Assembly (NCBI GenBank): GCA_027404165.1
Contig: DAHZCG010000008.1
Span: 1 to 16,800, forward strand
Direction of reading: 5' to 3'
DNA length: 16,800 nt
DNA from: Geobacteraceae bacterium
GTDB lineage: Bacteria; Desulfobacterota; Desulfuromonadia; Geobacterales; Pseudopelobacteraceae
The notes under the pieces were generated by a model. That model searched no databases and was not told where the DNA came from. It was given only the letters and a program-made list of their open reading frames with translations. The stretch's first letter is position 1. Each line of letters begins with the position of its first letter. This document shows positions 9,394-15,576 of this stretch, one piece after another. Position numbers and translations under genes: made by a program.

Positions 9394-11153
9394 TCAAAGA
9401 ATTTTGCGATTTTGGAACACCGGTCTGTGAAAAGAAATACGGCGAGTGGAATCATGTAGCTCTCAAGGAAGAAGCAATTTCAATCGAATTGGTTATAGAT
9501 ACCGAAGGACGTTTCGTTCGATTTGAGTCTCTTGGAAAGATAGTGACTATAGCCGAGGCGCTGAACTCGAAAAAGGGAAGCGCCAGATTGCTTCTTGATA
9601 AAGCTGAAGAAGTTCTCTGTTATGGCGGCAAAGATTCACAGAAAAAACACTCTCTGTTCCTGGCGAAGCTCATGTTGTACCAGCAACTGCCTGTCCTGAA
9701 GCCAGTAGCTGCTTTTTATGGCGACAATAAAGTTAATGGACTGGATAACGCGCTCAAAGATTTTGAAGGAGCCATTCCAGAAAAAAGCAGGGGTGGAAAT
9801 ATCGGCTTTCGCATTCAACAGGAGGGGGTGCGTATCCATGAAAAACCAGAGGTTAGAAATGAAATAATTGCCGTGTATATGGAAAAAAAGAAAGATTCTC
9901 CCAGAAAGAAATGCGCCATTTGTGGACAAACCGAGTTTCCGGTTGAAGACGAACCACATGGTATGATCAAAAATGTTCCGGCTGGCAAATCAAGTGGTTG
10001 TGCACTGGTTTCATACAACGCCACTGCATTTGAATCCTATGAATTGAAAGGGAATGACAACTCAACGATTTGTGTTAGCTGTGCTCGAAAATATGTAGAA
10101 GGCTTAGGCGCACTATTTTCAGAAGGTATGCCGTTTAAGAACGAAAAAAAGAAAGATGATGTTCTTTATTCTTATCGATGGCCTCGCAGACGTTCAGCAA
10201 GTTACGGTCTTGATACTGCGATACTTTTCTGGACTCGGAACAATATTGAACTAAAGGAAATGGATTTACTTGATGCCCCTGATGCTGGCGCTGTTGCAAA
10301 AATGATTTCAGCAGCATCATCAGGGAACAGGAACGACTCCAATTACGTTGAGGTGGAAAAGTTTTATTCTTGCTCACTTTCCGGCGCGGCGGCTCGCATT
10401 GCTGTGAGGGATTGGATCGAAACAAGCTTGGGTGAATTTCGGTCATCAATTGCGCAGTGGTTCAAAGATATCGCTATCATCAAGTATGATTCTGAACAAA
10501 AGAAATCAGACATCTATTACGCCCCGCTGTATTCGTTGGCTAAGAGTTGTCAGCGGAGGTTGCTGGATGCCAATAAATATGACGATAAGGACACAACCTG
10601 GGCCAGAGTCGCCAGCATTCTATGGAAGTCAGCCATCTACAATAATACCTGCCAGAATAATCCCGTTCCGATCTGTATTCTTTCAAAAATTTTACAACGC
10701 GCAAGAGTTGATAAACACGGCGTTACACCGGAACGCGCCGCACTGATCAAACTCATATTGAATCGAAATTTCAAAGGAGGTGGATTCATGATTACGGAAG
10801 ACAGTGTGCAGGGTGAAAAGCCGATTGCCTACATTTGTGGACAGATTTTCGCAAAAATCGAGAGCATCCAGTATGCAGCTCTTGGAGAAAAGAATGCTGG
10901 GATCAGGGAAAAGTTTTTCACCTACGCCATGACGACACCGGCAGCGGCGTTCGGCAGGCTTTTTAATCTGAGTTCCAAACATTTTACCAAGCTGAAACAC
11001 GAAAAACCGGGATTGGCTGTAAAGTTGGATAAGGAATTACAGGAGATGTGCGGGGATATAGACATTAACAAGTTTCCGGCGATGTTCCGGCTGGAAGAAC
11101 AGGGACAGTTCGCCATAGGCTACTACCATCAGAGGCAGAAACAATTCGCATAA
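9390..11153 (+). CDS. cas8c: Cas8c (Csd1), large subunit of type I-C Cascade
   Basis: This 587-residue protein is the large Cascade subunit, expected to recognise the PAM and help open the target duplex. The Csd1 signature GCALVSYNATAFESYELKGND lies near residue 203, after a CAICG pair (Cys175/Cys178) and before CVSC (Cys228/Cys231), which together could bind zinc. The start ATG overlaps the cas5c stop in an ATGA, with a GGAGGAGG-type site just upstream. The last 121 residues have their own ribosome site and start, giving Cas11c. The gene is visibly more AT-rich than cas1 and the kor genes. Confidence 0.94.
   Translation: MIKEFCDFGTPVCEKKYGEWNHVALKEEAISIELVIDTEGRFVRFESLGKIVTIAEALNSKKGSARLLLDKAEEVLCYGGKDSQKKHSLFLAKLMLYQQLPVLKPVAAFYGDNKVNGLDNALKDFEGAIPEKSRGGNIGFRIQQEGVRIHEKPEVRNEIIAVYMEKKKDSPRKKCAICGQTEFPVEDEPHGMIKNVPAGKSSGCALVSYNATAFESYELKGNDNSTICVSCARKYVEGLGALFSEGMPFKNEKKKDDVLYSYRWPRRRSASYGLDTAILFWTRNNIELKEMDLLDAPDAGAVAKMISAASSGNRNDSNYVEVEKFYSCSLSGAAARIAVRDWIETSLGEFRSSIAQWFKDIAIIKYDSEQKKSDIYYAPLYSLAKSCQRRLLDANKYDDKDTTWARVASILWKSAIYNNTCQNNPVPICILSKILQRARVDKHGVTPERAALIKLILNRNFKGGGFMITEDSVQGEKPIAYICGQIFAKIESIQYAALGEKNAGIREKFFTYAMTTPAAAFGRLFNLSSKHFTKLKHEKPGLAVKLDKELQEMCGDIDINKFPAMFRLEEQGQFAIGYYHQRQKQFA
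10773..10790 (+). promoter_or_regulatory. Internal Shine-Dalgarno and start codon for Cas11c
   Basis: AAAGGAGG (10773-10780) lies inside cas8c, seven bases before an in-frame ATG at 10788. It is as strong as any ribosome site in the window. Separate translation of the small subunit from within cas8c is established for type I-C systems; here the site is read directly from sequence. Confidence 0.85.
10788..11153 (+). CDS. cas11c: Cas11c, small Cascade subunit translated from inside cas8c
   Basis: Initiation at Met467 of Cas8c would give a 121-residue, helix-rich protein beginning MITEDSVQGEKPIAYICGQ. In type I-C systems the small subunit is known to be made from an internal start in cas8c and to line the belly of Cascade, stabilising the non-target strand. 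The length and position at the C-terminus of Csd1 are as expected. Evidence here is the strong AAAGGAGG with 7-base spacing and the in-frame ATG; it shares frame and stop with cas8c. Standard gene callers miss it because it is nested. Confidence 0.8.
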   Translation: MITEDSVQGEKPIAYICGQIFAKIESIQYAALGEKNAGIREKFFTYAMTTPAAAFGRLFNLSSKHFTKLKHEKPGLAVKLDKELQEMCGDIDINKFPAMFRLEEQGQFAIGYYHQRQKQFA

Positions 11154-11180
11154 AATACCAAAATTAAAGGAGATACAACG

Positions 11181-12128
11181 ATGAGTGAAGTAATCAAAAA
11201 CCGATATGATTTTGCATTTTTCTTCGACGTTAAAGATGGCAATCCCAATGGTGACCCGGATCAGGTCAATCTTCCAAGGGTTGATACCGAGGATCAGCAC
11301 GGCCTTGTTACTGATGTCTGCATAAAGAGAAAAATCAGAAACTATGTGACGTTAAAGGGAGAGCTGAAGTCACCTTTTGACATATTTATTCGCCAGCGCG
11401 ATATTGCTGCCGATGACAGTTATTTGAATGCTCTTATCGGTAAGGCTGAAGGGGACACAACTTCTGCCAAAAAAGGGAATTTGTGTAATAACTATTGGGA
11501 TATCAGAACGTTCGGTGCTGTATTGAGTACAGGCGAATCTGAAAGCGTTGAGGCTGGTGATGAGACTGACGATGGAGCAGCCACAAAAAAGCCGAGCAAG
11601 AAAAAAGTAAAGGGTGGCGGCACGGTACGCGGACCGGTGCAACTGACATTTGCACGTTCGGAAGATCGCGTATACCAGGCGGAACACTCTATTACCCGTT
11701 GTTGTGTAACCACAGAAAAAGAGAGGGACAGTCAGTTAGCGAACGACAGGGAGTTTGCTTCAACTTTCGGACGAAAGGCAACCGTGCCGTATGCCATGTA
11801 TCGTATGCACGGCTTTGTCTCAACCATTGATGCCAGGAAAACCGGTTTTTCCGAAGATGATCTGAAGTTGCTCTGGGAATCCCTTATCAATGCCTTTGAA
11901 CACGACCGTGCAGCGGCGCGTGGCGAGATGAACCCGCGTAAGCTGGTTATCTTCAAGCACTCCAGCCATTTGGGTAACGAACTTTCCGGCAGGTTGTTTG
12001 AACGGGTAACGGTAAAGAAAAATTCTGATTTACCCCGCTGCAAGGATGATTACCAGATTGACGTGAACAAGGAACAAATACCGTCAGGCATTGAAGTTAA
12101 GGTCTGGCCGGAAGAGGCGGTTTATTAA
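11181..12128 (+). CDS. cas7: Cas7c (Csd2), crRNA-binding backbone of type I-C Cascade
   Basis: This 315-residue protein polymerises along the crRNA spacer. Family signatures are RYDFAFFFDVKDGNPNGDPD at the N-terminus, TDVCIKRKIRNYV, WDIRTFGAVLSTG, VRGPVQLTFARS, HSITRCCVTTEKE, and FGRKATVPYAMYRMHGFVS. It is some 25-30 residues longer than the usual Csd2: residues about 119-147, between LSTG and the conserved GPVQL strand, are a low-complexity acidic-then-lysine-rich stretch (GDETDDG, then KKPSKKKVKGGG). ATG 11181 is preceded by AAAGGAGA with good spacing. It ends the effector half of the operon; a 220-bp repeat-filled gap follows. Confidence 0.95.
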   Translation: MSEVIKNRYDFAFFFDVKDGNPNGDPDQVNLPRVDTEDQHGLVTDVCIKRKIRNYVTLKGELKSPFDIFIRQRDIAADDSYLNALIGKAEGDTTSAKKGNLCNNYWDIRTFGAVLSTGESESVEAGDETDDGAATKKPSKKKVKGGGTVRGPVQLTFARSEDRVYQAEHSITRCCVTTEKERDSQLANDREFASTFGRKATVPYAMYRMHGFVSTIDARKTGFSEDDLKLLWESLINAFEHDRAAARGEMNPRKLVIFKHSSHLGNELSGRLFERVTVKKNSDLPRCKDDYQIDVNKEQIPSGIEVKVWPEEAVY

Positions 12129-12144
12129 GGAACCACCTACAACC

Positions 12145-12335
12145 AAAGGCAAATCCCCCCTTGCCCCCCTTTGCAAAGTGGGGTAAAGGCAAATCCCTCC
12201 CAGCCTCCCTTTGCAAAGGGAGGAGCCTTGAAGTCCCCCTTCAGAAAGGCACCCTCTGGGGCATAAAGGGATTTAGTGAAAGTTGTAGATTTGAAGTCCC
12301 CCTTCAGAAAGGGGGATTTAGGGGGATTTGCCTTT
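12145..12335. repeat. Dispersed palindromic repeat, composite copy 2 (cas7-cas4 gap)
   Basis: This 191-bp unit fills almost all of the cas7-cas4 gap. It is bounded by a perfect 15-bp inverted repeat, AAAGGCAAATCCCCC at 12145-12159 and its complement at 12321-12335. Inside are a second AAAGGCAAATCCCTCCC unit with a CCCTTTGCAAAGGG hairpin (12185-12223), a partial TTGAAGTCCCCCTTCAGAAAGG unit (12228-12249) and the 45-bp copy identical to 6370-6414. The minus strand is also open through it (69 codons), but that looks like a property of the repeat, not a gene. Confidence 0.85.
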
Positions 12336-12712
12336 AGAAGGAGCAATCATGCTCGAATACAGTCGCAATCTGAAGCCACCATCCCGTGAGTTGCGCAAGA
12401 ATATGACCGATGCCGAGCGGGTCTTATGGGCGCGGCTGCGCGGAAAACAGTTGCTTGATGTTCCGTTCTACCGCCAGAAGCCGATCGGCCCATTTATCGT
12501 TGATTTTTACTGTCATGCGGCAACTTTGGTTATTGAGGTTGATGGCGGACAGCATTTTGAGGCGGAACACGCCAGGAAAGATGCGGAACGGGACAAATAC
12601 CTGGTAAAAGCAGGGTTACTGGTCTTGCGTTTCGATAATCGTCAGGTGCTGTTGGAGACGGATGCCGTGGTTGAGGCGATATTGAAGGTGATGGTGGAAA
12701 GGCAAATCCCCC
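12321..12712. mobile_element. Candidate mobile unit: DUF559 gene between 15-bp inverted repeats
   Basis: GGGGGATTTGCCTTT at 12321-12335 and AAAGGCAAATCCCCC at 12698-12712 are exact inverted repeats enclosing only a ribosome site and the DUF559 nuclease coding region (12336-12697). The same 15-mer also bounds the flanking repeat copies. The layout resembles a short element with a gene inside. No target-site duplication was identified, and DUF559 is not a proven transposase, so mobility is inference. Confidence 0.4.
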
Positions 12713-13449
12713 CTGGCCCCCCTTTGCAAAGTGGGGTAACTTTAAATCCCCCTAAATCCCCCTTCAAAAAGGGGGACTTTAAAGACTCCCCCCTTCAGAA
12801 AGGGGGGCTGGGGGGGATTTGCCGTTCAGATTCAGGGGGATTTGCCGTTGATCCCATCCCTATCTCCGCCCTGGAGCACTATGCCTACTGCCCGCGCCAG
12901 TGTGCCTTGATTCATGTGGAGCAGGTTTGGGATGAAAACCTGTACACCATGCGGGGCAGGGACGTGCATGAGCACGTGCATGACGATTCGTCCCATGAAT
13001 TGTCCGGGGTTCGGATGGAGCGTTCACTACCAATCTGGTCACGGCGGTTGAATCTGACCGGTAAGGCCGATCTGGTTGAGTTTCATGGTGATTGCCCCTA
13101 TCCGGTAGAGTACAAGTCGGGGCGTCATCGCAAGGGGAATCCGGAAACCATCCAGCTCTGCGCCCAGGCGCTTTGCCTGGAAGAGATGTTCGATGTTTGC
13201 GTGTTGAAAGGGGCCATCTTCTGGCATGGCTCGCGGGAGCGGCGTGAGGTGGCCTTTACCGATGCCATGCGTCAGCAGGTGGAAGAGGTGGCGCAACAAG
13301 TGATTGAAATGCTGGAGAAGCGAATTGTACCCCCACCGGTAAATGACAAGCGCTGCGAGGGGTGTTCATTGAAGGAGGCATGTATGCCCGCAGTGGTCGC
13401 CGACAAGGCAAGAAACCGCAAGGCGGCGCGGGAGTTGTTTGCAATTTAG
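12349..13449 (+). CDS. cas4: DUF559 (Vsr-like) endonuclease fused to Cas4 through a repeat-encoded linker
   Basis: This 366-residue protein has three parts. Residues 1-116 are a DUF559 domain of the Vsr-like/PD-(D/E)XK nuclease class: MTDAERVLWARLRGKQL, FYRQKPIGPFIVDFYC (Asp52), VIEVDGGQH (Glu63, Asp65, His69) and LVLRFDNRQVL. Residues about 117-167 are translated dispersed repeat (RQIPPGPPLQSG, LNPPKSPFKKGDFK, KGGLGGIC). Residues 168-366 are a full Cas4, an exonuclease that trims prespacers and selects PAMs: PIPISALEHYAYCPRQCALIHVEQ, GKADLVEF (Asp241), EYKSG (Glu254, Lys256), QLCAQALC (Gln269), and iron-sulfur cysteines at 181 and at 336, 339 and 345. ATG 12349 has GAAGGAG upstream. Where free Cas4 would start there is GTT, not a start codon; the only inner in-frame ATG nearby (12691) has poor Shine-Dalgarno spacing. 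Confidence 0.9.
   Translation: MLEYSRNLKPPSRELRKNMTDAERVLWARLRGKQLLDVPFYRQKPIGPFIVDFYCHAATLVIEVDGGQHFEAEHARKDAERDKYLVKAGLLVLRFDNRQVLLETDAVVEAILKVMVERQIPPGPPLQSGVTLNPPKSPFKKGDFKDSPLQKGGLGGICRSDSGGFAVDPIPISALEHYAYCPRQCALIHVEQVWDENLYTMRGRDVHEHVHDDSSHELSGVRMERSLPIWSRRLNLTGKADLVEFHGDCPYPVEYKSGRHRKGNPETIQLCAQALCLEEMFDVCVLKGAIFWHGSRERREVAFTDAMRQQVEEVAQQVIEMLEKRIVPPPVNDKRCEGCSLKEACMPAVVADKARNRKAARELFAI
12697..12849. repeat. Dispersed palindromic repeat, copy 3 (inside the DUF559-Cas4 gene)
   Basis: This 153-bp copy runs from GAAAGGCAAATCCCCCC to the tandem GGGGGATTTGCCGTT units at its right end. It contains three hairpins in order: CCCCTTTGCAAAGTGGGG, CCCCCTTCAAAAAGGGGG and CCCCCCTTCAGAAAGGGGGG. It is open in the gene's frame and supplies the linker between the two nuclease domains. 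The left 90 bp and the right flank TTCAGATTC also occur at 15349-15556. Confidence 0.88.
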
Positions 13450-13458
13450 GAGGGAAAT

Positions 13459-14319
13459 ATGGAAGAGAAGCTGGTAGTTTTTCAGGACAAAAAAATCCGG
13501 CGGACGCTGCATAAAGGTGAATGGTGGTTTGCTATTGTTGATGTAATTGCGGCATTAACAGACTCTGTTGATCCGGCCGGATATATCAAGGATATGCGTC
13601 GTCGTGATGCGGAGTTATCCAAAGGGTGGGGGCAAATTGCCACCCCCCTTTCTGTGGTGACACCTGGTGGAAAACAAAGGATCAATTGCGCCAATACCGA
13701 AGGTATCTTTCGCATTATCCAGTCGATCCCATCACCCAAGGCCGAACCATTCAAGCGCTGGCTGGCCAAGGTCGGCTACGAAAGAGTACAGGAGATAGAA
13801 GATCCTGAACTGGCAACGGCCAGGACACGGGAGCTGTACCGGGCCAAGGGATATTCGGAGGCCTGGATCGAAAAGCGGATGCGCGGCATTGCAGTGCGGG
13901 CCGAACTGACAGAAGAATGGAAACAGCGCGGTGTGGGCGAAGCGCCGGAGTATGCCATCCTGACTGCCGAAATCAGCAAAGCGGCCTTCGGTATGACGCC
14001 GACGGAATACAAAGAGTTCAAAGGGCTGGAGCGAGAGAACCTGCGGGATCACATGACCGATCTGGAATTGATCTTTTCCATGCTGGGTGAGGCGGCCACT
14101 ACGGAGATTGCCCGCAAGCAGGATGCCAAAGGTTTTCCCGAGAATAAGGTGGCGGCACGTAAGGGCGGTAAGATCGCCGGTGATGCCAGGGAGAAGCTGG
14201 AGATCGAGACCGGTGAAAAAGTTGCTACGCAGGAGAACTACCTGACTGAGCCTGAGAGTCTAAAACGACAGCGAAATCCCCTCCAGCCACCCTTTGATAA
14301 AGTGGGGAGAAAAAGATGA
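13459..14319 (+). CDS. BRO-N domain protein (phage antirepressor-like, often annotated DNA-damage-inducible protein D)
   Basis: This 286-residue protein begins with a BRO-N-type DNA-binding domain (VVFQDKKIRRTLHKGEWWFAIVD, listed as residues 6-28; then VTPGGKQRINCANTEGIFRII), followed by the family block SIPSPKAEPFKRWLAKVGYE, the GYSEAWIEKRMRGI and LTEEWKQRGV motifs, and EYKEFKGLERENLRDHMTDLE. Relatives are known from prophages and as stand-alone genes; their biochemical role is poorly defined, and none is a recognised Cas protein. Here it lies between cas4 and cas1: its AGGAGGG overlaps the cas4 stop, and its TGA overlaps the cas1 ATG by 4 bp, so it should be co-translated with both. Its last 15 or so residues (RNPLQPPFDKVGRKR) are encoded by a degraded copy of the dispersed repeat. 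Confidence 0.88.
   Translation: MEEKLVVFQDKKIRRTLHKGEWWFAIVDVIAALTDSVDPAGYIKDMRRRDAELSKGWGQIATPLSVVTPGGKQRINCANTEGIFRIIQSIPSPKAEPFKRWLAKVGYERVQEIEDPELATARTRELYRAKGYSEAWIEKRMRGIAVRAELTEEWKQRGVGEAPEYAILTAEISKAAFGMTPTEYKEFKGLERENLRDHMTDLELIFSMLGEAATTEIARKQDAKGFPENKVAARKGGKIAGDAREKLEIETGEKVATQENYLTEPESLKRQRNPLQPPFDKVGRKR
14274..14307. repeat. Dispersed palindromic repeat, degenerate copy 4 (3' end of the BRO-N gene)
   Basis: AAATCCCCTCCAGCCACCC followed by TTTGATAAAGTGGGG lines up with the left arm of the other copies (AAATCCCCCCTGGCCCCCC, TTTGCAAAGTGGGG). It is diverged and partial, hence older or truncated. It encodes the end of the BRO-N protein and lies 8 bp before the cas1 start. Confidence 0.65.
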
Positions 14320-15350
14320 AACAACTCCTCAACACACTCTATGTCATGACCCAGGGAGCTTACCTGTCGCTCGATCACGAGACCGTGCGGGTGGAGGTGG
14401 GCGGCGAGCTGAAACTGCAGGTGCCGCTGCATCACCTCGGATCTATAGTGACCATGGGAAATGTCATGATCAGCCCGTTCTTCCTGGGCAAGTGCGCCGA
14501 CGACGGTCGCGCCGTGGTGATCCTGGACCGCAACGGGCGCTACAAGTGTCGCATGGTCGGCAAGACCACCGGCAATGTCCTGCTGCGCCAGGTTCAGTAT
14601 CAGGCGGTGCAGGATGAGGCGCGAACCACCGTTCTTGCCGCCGCCATGACCGCCGGCAAGGTGAAGAACGCCCGCAATGTGCTGATGCGCAGCGCCCGCG
14701 AGGCGGATTCTCCTGATGAAGAAGCCCGCTTGCGGAAGTCCGCCGATGTTCAGGCCGATGCTCTCTTTCACCTGAAAACGCCCCGTGATGCCGATCATGT
14801 GCGCGGTCTGGAAGGGGAGGCGGCCGCTGCCTATTTTGATGTCTTTACGTTGATGATGAAACCGGCTGAGCGGGATTTGCTCCCGATGAACGGCCGTAAC
14901 CGTCGTCCGCCGCTGGATCCGGTCAATGCCTTGATTTCGTTCCTGTACACCCTGCTATTGAACGACTGCATCAGCGCCCTGGAGGGTGTCGGGCTTGATC
15001 CGCAGATGGGCTTCCTGCATGTGCCGCGGCCGGGCAGGCCGTCGTTGGGGCTGGATCTGATGGAGGAGTTTCGATCCTTTTTGGCCGACCGCCTGGCGAT
15101 TACGCTTATCAACCGCAAGCAGGTCACGCTAGAACATTTCGAGCCGCGCCCCGGTGGCGCGGTGTATCTGAATGAAAAAGGTCGTAAAGAGGTGGTGGCT
15201 GCCTGGCAGAAGCGCAAGCAGGAAGAGGTGGACCATCCCCTGCTGGCTGAAAAGCCGCCAATCGGTCTGTTGCCGCATCTGCAGGCCAGGTTGCTGGCAC
15301 GGCATCTGCGGGGAGATTTGGAGTCATATGTATCGTATATTCATCCGTGA
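14316..15350 (+). CDS. cas1: Cas1, CRISPR integrase (type I-C)
   Basis: This 344-residue protein is the integrase that, with Cas2, inserts new spacers at the leader end of the array. It begins MKQLLNTLYVMTQGAYLSLD, as type I-C Cas1 proteins do, and contains HVRGLEGEAAAAYF (Glu166), LHVPRPGRPSLGLDLMEEFR (His235, Asp247 or Glu250 as metal ligands) and a normal-length C-terminus after LQARLLARHLRGDLESY. The last residues (VSYIHP) differ from the PPFLW-type ending I expect and lie just before the next repeat copy. ATG 14316 overlaps the BRO-N stop (ATGA). Confidence 0.96.
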   Translation: MKQLLNTLYVMTQGAYLSLDHETVRVEVGGELKLQVPLHHLGSIVTMGNVMISPFFLGKCADDGRAVVILDRNGRYKCRMVGKTTGNVLLRQVQYQAVQDEARTTVLAAAMTAGKVKNARNVLMRSAREADSPDEEARLRKSADVQADALFHLKTPRDADHVRGLEGEAAAAYFDVFTLMMKPAERDLLPMNGRNRRPPLDPVNALISFLYTLLLNDCISALEGVGLDPQMGFLHVPRPGRPSLGLDLMEEFRSFLADRLAITLINRKQVTLEHFEPRPGGAVYLNEKGRKEVVAAWQKRKQEEVDHPLLAEKPPIGLLPHLQARLLARHLRGDLESYVSYIHP

Positions 15351-15556
15351 AAGGCAAATCCCCTCTGGCACCCCTTTGCAAAGTGGGGTAACTGCAAATC
15401 CCCCTAAATCCCCCTTCAAAAAGGGGGACTTTAAAGACTCGGTTCACTGCTGCCGGGTAGACTGTGATGCCTAGCTAATTCCATCTTCAATAAGGGGGAC
15501 TTTAAGACTCCCCCCTTCAGAAAGGGGGGCTGGGGGGGGATTTGCTTTCAGATTCT
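15349..15556. repeat. Dispersed palindromic repeat, expanded copy 5 (cas1-cas2 gap)
   Basis: This copy has the same order as copy 3: AAAGGCAAATCCCCTCTGG, CCCCTTTGCAAAGTGGGG, AAATCCCCCTAAATCCCCC, CTTCAAAAAGGGGGACTTT, then CCCCCCTTCAGAAAGGGGGG and CAGATTCTG. It differs by a 44-bp unrelated insert (15441-15484) flanked by direct repeats beginning CTTCAAAAAGGGGGAC (15414-15440) and CTTCAATAAGGGGGAC (15485-15510). It separates cas1 and cas2, which are usually adjacent or overlapping. Confidence 0.85.
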
Positions 15557-15576
15557 GAATGCGCACGAGGTACTTT

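Noticed and set aside
12137..12346. 69-codon minus-strand frame (NPPKSPFLKGDFK type)
   Set aside because: It is the reverse reading of the dispersed repeat, with no family resemblance other than to the repeat itself.
12328..12348. ATG at 12328 as start of the DUF559-Cas4 gene
   Set aside because: It lies at the end of the repeat without a ribosome site; ATG 12349 has GAAGGAG at good spacing and gives the usual DUF559 N-terminus.
14238..14798. 186-codon minus-strand frame opposite the BRO-N end and cas1
   Set aside because: It covers the conserved N-terminal part of Cas1 on the other strand and shows no family motifs.
15328..15474. Possible 48-residue gene between cas1 and cas2
   Set aside because: Most of it is repeat sequence, its start overlaps the cas1 end and no ribosome site is evident; kept only as an observation about the repeat.
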